Positions 44,038 to 54,997 of a stretch of DNA of 64,000 nt are shown piece by piece. The translations under genes and the position numbers were made by a program. Origin of the DNA: Grifola frondosa (Eukaryota; Basidiomycota; Agaricomycetes; Polyporales; Grifolaceae); the NCBI GenBank assembly GCA_001683735.1, contig LUGG01000009.1, positions 620,001 to 684,000 on the forward strand, read 5' to 3'. A model generated the notes under the pieces. The model ran no database searches. It saw only the letters and a list, made by a program, of their open reading frames with translations, and was not told the origin of the DNA. Within the stretch, counting starts at the first letter, position 1. Each line of letters opens with the position of its first letter.

Positions 44038-47000
44038 TTATAGGATGTCCGAAGTGAAAAGCGCGAAAAGCAAAGCCGGGATGCCCAGCAGGACGGCGTG
44101 CAATGGAATACTCGTAGCTACACCGCTGCTGAGTATCCAGCCAGGCGGGATCCCAAGCGTGACGGAGGGCACGGATGCGGTGGAGACAGATGTAATCGTG
44201 TGCCCGGAGCTATCTGTCTGGATCAGCGTGAAGATCGTAGGGGAGGGCGAGACGGTCGGCAGCGCTGTCGCGTCGCGAGTACGCGTTCCGAGCACTGCGG
44301 AGTAGGTGCTCGTCGCGAGGCCGCTCGTGACGATCTCGCCGGGCGTCGCCTTCACTGAGGTGTTGAACGCGTATGGCGGCGTGGTGAACGTCGGCGTGGA
44401 CAGGACGAAGTTGGGGAGCGCCGTCGCGATTGTGGCGGAGGCGGAAGACAGGAAAGATGCAACGGCGTCCGGGGACTCTATGGGCGCACTGGCATTGTTC
44501 AAGGGGTATAACCCGATCAAGGGTGCTTCTTTTGTATTGATACCGAAACTGTGAAGAGCACCAAGCGCGTTAGCGTCGCCTCGGGATGTCGCTCGATCTC
44601 CGCTGACCTGAAAATGGAATACACAGTCCGCAGAAAAGCTCCGCCTGAAACCGACGATTCAGTTTGGTCTCATGAGGGACATGTAGCAGACCTACCTAGT
44701 TGCCAGTCAAGGCCGTCGGAGCTAGGAGGAAGTGCACGGGGCCAAGTGAGACAAAGATCTGGGTTTCCAGAAGCTGGTCCTATGAGGTAGTCCGTTGGCT
44801 GCAGAGTAAAATTTTCACCACTGTGTTACATGTGAACATATCGAAAAGTGAGCCTGAAACACGACCACAGAAAACCCGCAAGCTTACCCAAAGTTGAAAG
44901 ATATTGTTTCCGATACGTCGCAAGGAACGACCCACTGCCCATCTGCAGAAGCATGTCAACGGCGAGCGCAAATGAAAGAAGCCAATGCATACCGCTGTCC
45001 ACGAGGCGTGCGTCCTGTATCATTGAGAATATGCGCGAAACCTGTAAGCCCTCAGCAGACGTATCAGATCAATCAAGACAAATCATGCCCACATCTTGAT
45101 ACGGTCCATATATACCAGGGGTGCCCCTGCAAGATCGGTGAGAATCGTCGCCTTCATGATAGATGCATCAGTCCACACGTACACATCAATTAATGCTAAA
45201 GAGGCATTAGACGTGGCGCTGGGGTACGTCGGGATTGGAGTAATTTCCGTGCCATTGACCTGTGCAAATCCGTTCAATAGACTGTCATGGGAAATAGCGA
45301 GATGGAAGACAGCAATGCATACCGATATCCCCGACAGCTCAATTGCCCAATGGAGATAGCTAGATGAATTACTCTCCGTCCCGACCGGAGCAAAGGGACC
45401 ACCTCGTTCCACTCGATAAGGCTTCTATTTACAACCACAGAAGCATCGATGGCACCTGCAGGTACCACGCAGCATTTGATAAATTACCAGGATTGATATA
45501 TTGCCCATGAGGCTGCTACAAAACGTACCAAAAGCCAAAGTACCGCTGCCATTCCGAGTAAGACTTAAACCAAAAAGAGGGTAATCCAGCTGTCCCTGCT
45601 GAGCCATAGTGGCGAAAATAGGTGTCGCTGAGATGATGATAGATAAGATCGCAGAAAAATATCACAATAGAACAGACTACTTACCATTTACAACTGATTG
45701 TGAAATGGTTGAAAGGCGGGAAACCCGAACCCGAGAATCCCGCTGATCTCGTCGTCTAAGGTAACATTCGAAGAAGTGACCACGCCTAGAACATCAAGTC
45801 AATATTTAGAACCTTTGGCGACTTCTTGCAAGACAAAAGGAATTGCGGGATAGTCTGTATCCAGCGCAGCCCATGGCTCTCAAGTTGCTATTGCACCGAA
45901 CCACCTCCAAACGGAAGTCATGCTCTCCAAACTCCTATTTTTGCATCTCCGAGCACATGTGGCACTTTCACCCCAAGGCTCCGCTCGAAATCCAACACAA
46001 GAGACTTAACCTCCAAAATCAAGGATCGTCTACCATTCGCCGCCATTGCTACCGCAAAACCACAGCAGCAATGCCAGCGAAAGTTTACGACTTCAAAGGT
46101 ATTTTGAGTACATCACCGTACTTGTGGCTTCGGCTATGGTTGGCCAATGTCAGCTGGCTGACGTCCAGATGGACCGAACCTTTCTCCAACATGTGTCTCG
46201 CCAGACGTCCGCCTTGTCTGGATAGAGACCATCCTTTAGGATGTATTTGAGGGTCCCAGCCTCGCATCCCACTGGCAGATATACCACATGGCCATCCAGC
46301 ATCTATCCCATCCCTCCATTAAAGGTAAAGGACACGTAGAGAGGGGAAAGACGACGCTGTGCCAAGGACACCGCACATCGGCCGCCATGCTGCGCCTAAC
46401 GGCTGTGGTCCTGGCACAGCCTCCCACTGCCGATTTCAGGGGATGTTTCGTGATGACTCACCGAATGCTTGATTTGGGACTGTCAAGTTTGATATCTGCA
46501 GGGTTTCTCTCGCAACGAAACCGGATGCGCCTGACGATGGCCAGTAATACGTGAGCAAAGCACTAATAGCACACAACGTATGACGAAGGACGCTCACTTG
46601 TCTCATCCGCAAAGCTTACATTGAAAGCAGTTGATTAGCATTTACAGAGACAAAAGTAGGGCTTTGGTAGCCGAGCTGGTATTTGGGAACGGCGTTGCAC
46701 GTTGTGTAGTACATGCCGATGAGACGATCCACGAATCTGAAGAGCCAGTATCCAAAGCTAGCCTCAGGTTGGTCGCACCGGCCGTAGCAATTACATAGTA
46801 TGACCTGCAGCAACACCCCATGTCACCCCGAACTGCGAAAAGATGGATAGAAAAGGAGCTACGCACTGTGTTTCAGGTGCGAATGCCACTTGGACGATGC
46901 CAAATTCGTTCGTCACGTTCAAGCCACCCGCTACCCCCTCCAAGTATTGCCGCACACTAAGGCCGCTGCTCCGCATGTTCGGCCTCCAAAGACTCGCTGC

Positions 47001-47054
47001 CCAGGAGCCGTCGAGAAAAGCGAGCACAGAGAACGCGAGAAAATAGGGAAACAT
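44038..47054 (-). CDS. Pepsin-like aspartic protease (A1), GPI-anchor type
   Basis: The signal peptide is MFPYFLAFSVLAFLDGSWAA. The first catalytic site is LRLALDTGSSDSWIVSSACT at about 46745. Then SSGASGFVARETLQISNLT, ISGILGFGFP, and MAQQGQLDYPLFGLSLTRNG. The second site is SLALIDVGTPGIYGPYQD, with DVGT where D-S/T-G-T is usual. The Ser/Thr-rich C-terminus (..STASVPSVTLGIPPGWILSS) ends in a hydrophobic tail LHAVLLGIPALLFALFTSDI, typical of GPI attachment, so it probably acts at the cell surface. The frame breaks by one base at about 45719 (GGG run; ..GFGFP to RLSTISQSVVN). The intron after NQAFG (45786-46461) is 676 nt against the usual 50-60. Confidence 0.75.
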
Positions 47055-47393
47055 GGCAGCTGGTTCACCAGGCTTGCACTGACATGCGAAACGGGCTAAA
47101 GAGCGAAGAGCAGCGCAGGTGCTGCGAAGCTGATAGTAATACACAAAGCCTGAGAGAAAAACGGCCAGCAGGACTCGGTTACACGGGCAGCTGACACCTG
47201 TGCCGCGCAGTCGCCTTGGCCTTATAGGCGCTTAATTTCGCATTGATCTAGATTACAACTTAGTACTTGCCTCCGAGTCGATCTCTAACAGCAGCGGATA
47301 CAACATGAACATGCCTGATGCGAATCGGACGCAATAAATAGTGGTGCTATTAAATCCATAGCGAGGCAAGATGTCCATATTCTTCATGAGCAA
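47055..47393. other. Intergenic, no feature seen
   Basis: The 340 bp lies between the protease start and the end of the GH5 gene, both on minus. It is likely the protease promoter and GH5 3' end. Confidence 0.5.
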
Positions 47394-49318
47394 ATATTCG
47401 GATACATTCTGTCCGTAGGGTCCTGTGGGATCCAGCCCCCTTCCAACCCCTTCTGATAACTCCAGTCATCGGCGCTCTCCGTCTACAGTGTAACGCGATA
47501 TCAGCATTCCGCACGCCGCCGCATGAAACAAAGAGACACAAACCTTCCATGTCCAGAACACCCAGCCCTGTATGTTCTCCCCGATCTCTACCTGTGATTC
47601 CCAATATCTAAGACCGATAAACATGAATTAGAACATATAGATTTCAGTGGACTACAAGCGTGGCCCACTTTCGCAAGAACGTCTTGTAGTCGTCGCTGAA
47701 CGTGGACATATCGCCCGACCACCCGTCGCAGCTGCCAAATACCGGCTGGTTTGGTTGCAAGCTTCCGTCCCACCTCGCGCCCACGCCGCGGCCGTTTACC
47801 CACGTTGCGCAATCAGTAACCGCATTTGACCATTCCCCGATAATAGTAAATAGATTGGAGTTGGCGTATGAGGTGAGTGTGTCCGCTACTGGACATGAAT
47901 ACTGGAACAACCAGTACTAGTGAGCTGGGCGGGAAGAACGAATTCGATACAAAAGGCTTACATTCAGGTGTTCATCTAAAGATAAATCTATTTGGTCGTA
48001 ATTGAATATCTGGTACTCGTGCTGTGGGACAACGTGAGAAAACGATGTGTTACGAATATCGATCGCCCGTCCAAAACAGCCAACAGATCCAGAGTTTGAT
48101 GAATTTGTAGGCGAGACAGCGGGCGGTGATTTGCAGAAATGGAACAAACAAAACTTACGAAATCCATAAATACGCCCTGGGCCTGAGGATACAACAAGAA
48201 GTGTTCCCAATTCTACAAAATGACATCCGTTTTAGCGGACATGGCATGGCGCTCTCACGCACCTGCACGCCGAGGAACGCGTCCCCTATCATAACCTCAA
48301 TAGCAGACCCTGCCGTCTGCCTCACGACCTGATATCCATCCTGCCAATACTGGCCAATGATGCTACCAATATTAGGAGTGTATCCTACTGGCTCGTTGAG
48401 GAGCTCCAGAACATCGATCATCCCGCCGAGGTTCTCCGTGATGAAACGGATGATATCAAGGGTCCTGTTTACGTTGCTCCCCTCGCCCCAGTTCGCCGCT
48501 CCGCGCTGGCCGGAATTGTCGAAGCCGTTCTGCGAGCCCGGGGCGCCGTGCAGATCGAGAATAACGTGCAGCGAGTTGTTCTTCGCCCAATTGAGTGCGC
48601 GGAGGAGGTACGGCCAGGCTCCCGCAATGTAGGGGGACACCGATGTCGTGTAATTGGTGTCGGCGGAAGTAATGGGGATGGACCAATAGCCCACTTGCAT
48701 CCTAATACGACCCAATAAGTTGGCATCGGAAGCTTGGCGGAAGACATTGTGTCGTACCGGACGTGGTTCAGTCCTGCAGCTTTGATTGCGGCAAAGTCAT
48801 CCTGGGTTATCCATGTGTCCCAATGGTTCTGTAAACATCGAGGGCGGGCTGGGATCTTGCATCTGGCCAAAGGTGTTACTCGTCTATGATGTCGGTGTTG
48901 TTCGTATTATATCGAAAATACTCGGGGTTATCCATGGCTATGAGACGGTTGATTGCGGTGCAACGGACAGCATTCAGAGGCACGCTCACCTCCAATACAA
49001 ACCAACCTCCGCTGCAATGCGACCCTATCAGCTGACACATGCGTTCGCCCACAACTTTGGCACTCACAGGTTGACGCCTCTGATTATATCTTTCCCATAG
49101 TTAAAGGGCGATGGATCCGTGCCCGTAACATTCGGAGAAGCAGCTTGAGATGGCTGTGAAGTGCTCACGTTCGTGGGAGTGGACGGTACATTTGTCGAAT
49201 TATTGAAAGGCGCCTGCGGCGAGTTTCCCGCTATCAACTGCGTCACGAGTCGGCATTGTCGAGCAGCAATGCTTCCGCCCAAAAGCAACCAACACGTAAA
49301 GACTGGTCTGAGTAGCAT
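47394..49318 (-). CDS. GH5 (subfamily 9-like) exo-beta-1,3-glucanase, secreted
   Basis: The start at 49318 gives a signal peptide MLLRPVFTCWLLLGGSIAAR. An Asn/Ser/Thr-rich linker of about 45 residues leads to YGKDIIRGVNLGGWFVLE, WDTWITQDDFAAIKAAGLNH, VGYWSIPIT, NSLHVILDLHGAPGSQNGFD and IDVLELLNEPVGY (acid/base Glu in LNEP). Then come NLFTIIGEWSNAVTDCATWV (nucleophile Glu in GEWS), ENIQGWVFWTWK, SADDWSYQKGLEGGWIPQDP and the terminal TDRMYPNICS. This is the yeast Exg1 family, releasing glucose from beta-1,3-glucan in wall remodelling or nutrition. Introns are in phase; no lesion found. The start at 49465 would lack a signal peptide at the N-terminus and is rejected. Confidence 0.88.
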
Positions 49319-50875
49319 CCTCGAGTTCAAGACATAGACGACACGGTCGAGTGATAGAAGGCGCGTACCTATCCGATTCTGGAGTCGCGCGCAAAAGGCA
49401 CCGAGGGCACGAGGCGGTAAGAAGCTAATGTCATTTCGCTTGTAATCCTCCACGTGGATAATCAACCTTCCCTGCGAAGAAGTACAAGTTGCAATGATGG
49501 TGTATCCATTGTTGTATTTTATAGCCAGTCGGCGGACTTCAGTCTGCTTTTCTTCAAAAAGGCATGGATATGGCGAAGTTTTGAAGTGTACATTGATCGA
49601 TCACGCCAAAAGCGGTTAGGCACGTCCACTTCAAAGTATTTATCGTAGTTTACTTAACTGCCAGAAGCAATGCTCCTCCTCCTCCCGCCAGTTTTCATGA
49701 ACTTGACGCAAACCCCGGAAAGGGCTGCGGATTTGACTGAAATGGTCTAATAGGGTCCGTGACGTAACAGTCATCGAATAATATTGAATTGCTGTGCGCA
49801 ACAACCCCGTGGTGGCGAAGACCATGCCGTGCCTTTATGAGCCGCTATCGTCACACTGCGTTTTTGTGCTCCTGAGGCATGAGGCATGATCCGAGAAGGT
49901 AGCGACAGGGCATCCATTGAGAGAATACGCTGACTTGGTTGTAAGTCTCCATTTAAGTCCTACAATGCGCTAAAGACCATCCCAACGATCATGAACGGCT
50001 TCTGTGACATAGCAGCCGAGGCTGTCGGGTATTCTTCATACTCGCATCGCCGAAGTCGGTAATTATGTCTCTTCGGCCCTCTTACCGTAGGTTAGTAGGC
50101 ATTTGACTAAGAATTCCTGTTAATTTTTTGCTTATGTCTTCGGCGGGAAGATTCCGCAGTCAAGGAATCGCTATAACTGATTTCGTAGACAGACGCTGTC
50201 GCATTTGATGTGAGTGGCTCGTCCTTCTACATGATGCACGTTTGATCATTTTTTCCTGACTTCGAGCGGATAATCTCACATGTCACAGAGTTCGTACCAC
50301 GAAACGTCTATCTGTTTTGTCCGTAGACTTTTGTTCGGCGACAAAATGCATCACAGCGCTACTGTGTATGCCGCACAAATCAGCACTGCTTTTGGATTCT
50401 CAGGACCAAGCCACGTCTATCTAATGTCACCGTCGCCGAAATCCCCATGAGGATGAATCTTATCTTCTGCGATGATGAAACACTTCAATCTCCTCAGCTG
50501 GATCAACTGATACTGCGGCTATTTTCTCATAATCCATTTTCTAAATATCAGTATCACACCGACAATAGCGCCGTAATCGACAGGCCTGTATCACAGTACA
50601 ATTGCTTCCCATGTCAGGACCTCACAAGTCCCCTCATGTCGTAGCTGCGAGCAATTTTCTCGCTTCTATGTACCTGAGTCGGGCGATGAGTTTTGGGGCA
50701 ATATCTGTTCACCATTTTCATTGACATTTGGCCGCAACGTTAAATGATATATTTGAATCAAGGTAATAGTACATGGTCATGAAGCGGCTCCACATTCCAG
50801 GACTGCCAGATCTGATAATGCTGGACAATGGTACAAGATTACAAACGGGGCACAGAGAAGCCAAGAGATGGAGAC
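49319..50875. other. Gene-free stretch of about 1.55 kb
   Basis: No open frame, repeat array or inverted repeat that I can support. GAGGCATGAGGCATGA at about 49872 is a trivial duplication. Confidence 0.5.
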
Positions 50876-51395
50876 TCAGGCTTGGATGGCTGGACGAATA
50901 TCATGCGGGAGGAAGCAGGCAATCTGGGTTTGGCCGTCTGAGGTAGTGTACTTCACCTCGTAAGCGACCCCACTGTACCGCTAATGAAAGGGATATCAGA
51001 GCGGCACAAAGAAAATGTCCGTTAGGACTTACCCATTGGCATAGATTCAACAGTTTGACAATAGTGCCCATAGCCCACATGTTCGTACCGGTCTTCACGA
51101 AGACTTGTTGTTCCTGCTAAATGATCAGAAATAATCAAAGGCATCGGCCGGAGGGCTAACCATGACCTGTAAAATGACTGTTATTATACGGAGGTCGCAT
51201 GAGGACCAGGAATAATCTCACGAAGGTAGCGGGCAAAGAGCGCTCTCCGGCGGTGTCGCTATCGACGCTATTGCTAGCGCACCGCTGGCCATGCCTATTA
51301 ATTACACACACAACCAAAGGGCGACAGATACTCGCCTGGCCTGCGGATTGCGGTCGAATGCCGGGAACAGCAGTAGGTATTGTATTGGGCGCCAT
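50876..51395 (-). CDS. Small uncharacterised protein, paralogue A
   Basis: It starts MAPNTIPTAVPGIRPQSAGQ. A middle segment SLPATFVRLFLVLMRPPYNN follows. Exons carrying QEQQVFVKTGTNMWAMGTIV, then after an intron at about 50984-51031 YSGVAYEVKYTTSDGQTQIA and CFLPHDIRPAIQA, run to the stop at 50876. The last two exons have the look of a small beta-barrel (W-x(2)-GT-(V/I) ... Y-x-V-x(3)-DG). It matches the gene at 53316-53853 block for block, so they are tandem duplicates. Function unknown. The exact splice before QEQQV is unclear. Confidence 0.5.
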
Positions 51396-53315
51396 GAGAA
51401 GACAATGGTGTATATGAAAATTGGTGGACAGGTGCGGTGGACTGCAGTGGGATGGGGAGCAAGCCTGAGTATTTATGAGAATTGGAAGTTCCTTCATACT
51501 CAACTAGAGTGACACGAGTTGATGAAACATTGAATGCGGAGTGTTGTCGTAAGCGGCCTGGGCGCACATGAGGAGAAATGAGGCTGGCTTCTCCGCATCA
51601 CATAATATCAAGATTCTTAGAAGAAGCAGCAATATAGCTAGTCAATGCCTGTATCCGGTAGGAAGCACGCCCAAAGCAGGGATACTTGTGATAGCATGGG
51701 GAAATAGCTGCATTGGAAGACCAAATAACTGCATGCCGCAAGAGTCCGAGCTTGCTTACACAGGAAATTGATGGACGCGAACAATAAAGGTGATTTTTGG
51801 ATGGAACTTCGGCTTGACAAAAGAAAAAAATCAAGCGGAGACTCACGAGAAGGTAAATAACCCTAAAGAACCCTTGGAGAGGATTCGATTTCCGACAACC
51901 TCTGCCGCTTCCAGATAGGGTAGAACCAGAAAGTCCTGTGTCTCCGCAGCTACAGGCAAGAACCAGATGAAATTAAGAATCGGGACTGATAGATTGGGAA
52001 CCTTAGTTGACAATTATACTCCATTCAGAGATGGAACAACGCACATGCGGACGGAGAATTGATGTGGCGATTGCGCCGGTGGACATATGGATGACTGACA
52101 GACGATACAAATGGGATTTTCCCAAGTGCTAATGTCCAAATGAATGATGAACGGGTGCCAAGACCTGTATAGCAAGCCAAAAACATTCTCATCCATCTCA
52201 GTCTAGTTCTTGACGCATTCTGACTGCTCATGTACCATGGTTAACATGCACGGAAGGCATGAGGTAACATAAACCCGCGGGATGAGTATTTTTTTGGTTT
52301 CATTTTTGTTCCGGAAGACCCAGTACCGGCGCTTGAGCAGGTCTGGAAAGATAACGATATCTAAAGAGGCGGAGGCGCAAGTGGGGCTGCATATGATCAA
52401 GAATTCGGGTGCAAACACTGATTGAAGGAGTTGACAAGGAAAAATCGACGAGAGGCCTGCACGGAACATGGTTGCCGAATTTGGCATTTCTTCGGCGCTT
52501 GATGCATTCTATGCCCTGGTCAAGCCCTGGTTGGAAAACAAGTGGCTCGGCCTGATGCTCTAGGTCTTTCGGAAACCCTGTAGTGTCCTTGTTGGGCAGA
52601 CACGAGTATTCTATGTCACATTTGTCCGTGAAACCGTTGGGTGTCGTTTGCGCCGAAAAGTCACCCACACGCTGTTTGTTGGTCTGGCGCCTTATTCTCT
52701 TCACATCATATTTCACAGCTCAAATTCATCTATATCACTATACGTTCTGCGCGTCCAGCATTGGTTCCAAAAGATAGGTATCATCTGACGGTAAGGATAG
52801 GAAGCTCTTTCGTGTGATGCGCTGGCGTCTGACCTCTGGCGCCTTATTCTTCAGTGTAACCACATGCTGCCATGAGTCTTGTGCTTCTCATGATTCCTGC
52901 ATTCATCATATTAACAATTGCAGACGCCCACAGTATCCGGCCTTAAGGCAGTGTGGGTTCATTGCCTCACAACCTTTGATGATGCAAGAAACAATACAAT
53001 GCGGCCGACAATTTTCCTCTTCAAAGGCATTCAAATCACGTTCTCTGACGAACCTTTTGCGAGCGGAAAATTAAAACCTAAGGTTCCGACTTACATGATG
53101 GCGCATAATTGATGTTCCAGAATGTCGTGCACTAGTTTCTTCACAAGATCTATCCTCAAATAGATTAACATTCAACACACGTGTGCTATTCTCCATAGAA
53201 CACTTTGTCACCGAAATATACTGATAGGACTATAGCTTGCAGCGCTGAAATCACAAAGAAGATGTTGGTCGTTGGTCGACTGGCACACAGGTAGTCAACT
53301 CATTCCCTGAACAAC
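51396..53315. other. Gene-free stretch of about 1.9 kb
   Basis: The longest open frame, 52300-52716 on minus (138 residues, ..QTTPNGFTDKCDIEYSCLPN..), has no recognisable motif and no partner exons, and is left unassigned. No repeats found. Confidence 0.45.
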
Positions 53316-53853
53316 TTAGTTGGCCGCACGGATGTTGTACGGCGCGAAGCGGTCAGTTTTGCGGCGGCCGTCCGACGCTGTGTACTCAACGTCGTACGCA
53401 GCACCTGCGTACTGCTTGATATGTCCGAAGGATTTGAGATATGGTTACCGGTGAACAAAACACAGAAAGAACACACCTGGTTGCACATGCCGGCGATGAT
53501 GCCCTCAATCCACACGCCGGGGAGGATTTGAATATAAACCCTCTGATTCTGGCACAAGGTAAGTAAATAAGTTGTTAGGTACTATGATAGAATAGCTGAC
53601 CGTAGACTGTATCACAGATGGATGATTAGACAGCGGTCATCAACAAAAATAAATCCACCAACGAAATTAGCGGGCACCTGGGTGGCAGACCCTCTGACAG
53701 CGGCGTTGCCGCTATTGCCGCTGTTGCTATTGACCTATCAAAGCCGCGCTTTAGCGAAATAGTATACGGCACAGAGTAGCGATGAATATTTGCCCGGTTT
53801 GCAGACGCTTGGGGGTGTGCCGCTGTGGCAGTAGGTCGAGAGTTTGGAGCCAT
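53316..53853 (-). CDS. Small uncharacterised protein, paralogue B
   Basis: It starts MAPNSRPTATAAHPQASANR, then a Ser/Asn/Gly segment and QVPANFVGGFIFVDDRC, then NQRVYIQILPGVWIEGIIAG. After an intron at about 53418-53480 come YAGAAYDVEYTASDGRRKTD and RFAPYNIRAAN, with the stop at 53316. Corresponding parts in paralogue A are MAPNTIPTA, LPATFVRLFLVLM, QEQQVFVKTG, YSGVAYEVKYTTSDGQ and LPHDIRPA. Paralogue B is about 1.9 kb away in the same orientation. Both lack known domains. A small SH3/tudor-like barrel is a guess from pattern only. Confidence 0.5.
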
Positions 53854-54997
53854 GGTAGTGCGAGAGTTCAGAGGATTGGTTGGTGGGTGGGTGGATAGAA
53901 TGGGTTCTGATATGCAAGCAGATGGGAGGTGGGGATTATATATACTGGCGGACAAAGTCCAGCCAAACCCAATTGGGAGCAGCACGAGATATAGTGGATT
54001 ACTCACACGGCAGCACGCTTTCATGCGGCTTCGGATGATAGAAACAGCGCGTTAGCGCTATGAAGCATAAAATCATCAAAACTGGAGCAAACCAGGTGTG
54101 GATCGGGTGGGAATAGTGGGGGTACGGACAGATTGCAGGATCATGATCGGTTAGAGCCGGTATGTCCTGAGAATGCAATGAAATTCTTCTGGATGGAGGG
54201 AATAGGGCACAACCTTGCCAACAAACGGAGGTGGACTAAGGCGGCTGGTAATCGGTATCGAATGTGGATTCCAACACCAAATGCGACGATTGACCGATGC
54301 ATTTGAAGCAGGAGTTTCATGTCTCCAGTGCCTCGGGCAAGACATAGCATCTCAGCACGCGGACGTATTACGGGATCACAGATCACATATGGCATCATAT
54401 GGTCCAAGATACCGGGGGATGAAGGCGGTAACTCGAAGCAGGGCCACGGAACGCCCAAGTACCAGTGTATTGGGGGGTGAAGACTCCATCAAATCACCCT
54501 GCGTGCTCAAGTTGGCAAAGAAGAACCCACCTGCTGGCGGCATCGGTCGGCGATTGAGTGACTTCTAGCGATACTCTTTAGGAGCTGCTGGACCGACACG
54601 ATGATGAACTTACAAACCATGGCAACATGTAACAGAATGTCATATAATTGTTGAAGGACATTTCAGCCACTGGCACGAGGAAAGGATAGCAAGTTCGCAA
54701 AATCTTTCGAGGGCAACCGTTCGCGAACTTACTATAGTCACGCATCCTGATCGACACTGTGGTGTGTTACGGCGCTTGGCAGGATTCAGGCTCCGCAAGG
54801 TGGCTTGAAGTCAAGACCGCCACAACATTGCGCACAGCGATTCCATCATCTTCCTCCACTCATTTCGCTTCGTGACTGTGATTTATTACCTGTGCACTGA
54901 ATAGCATCTTCGCTGTTTCATCTGTATCTCTGCACGAGGAAACGACCTTCCGTGGCTCCCAAATTGCGATCCGCGCATTCACGCAGATTTCTCTCCG
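53854..54997. other. Intergenic, no gene seen
   Basis: 1.1 kb with divergent flanking genes. The open frames at 54141-54568 overlap on both strands without motifs. 54800-54997 is the likely promoter of the BRO1 gene. Confidence 0.5.

Noticed and set aside
25329..49318. Secondary-metabolite or carbohydrate-degradation gene cluster
   Set aside because: GH17, GH5 and the protease are separated by unrelated core genes. There is no synthase, transporter set or shared regulator.
49319..49465. Upstream start for the GH5 glucanase at 49465
   Set aside because: It would add 49 residues before the signal peptide. The Met at 49318 begins directly with a classic secretion signal.
52300..52716. 138-residue minus-strand open frame
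   Set aside because: No motif, no neighbouring exons in phase, and ordinary composition for intergenic DNA here.
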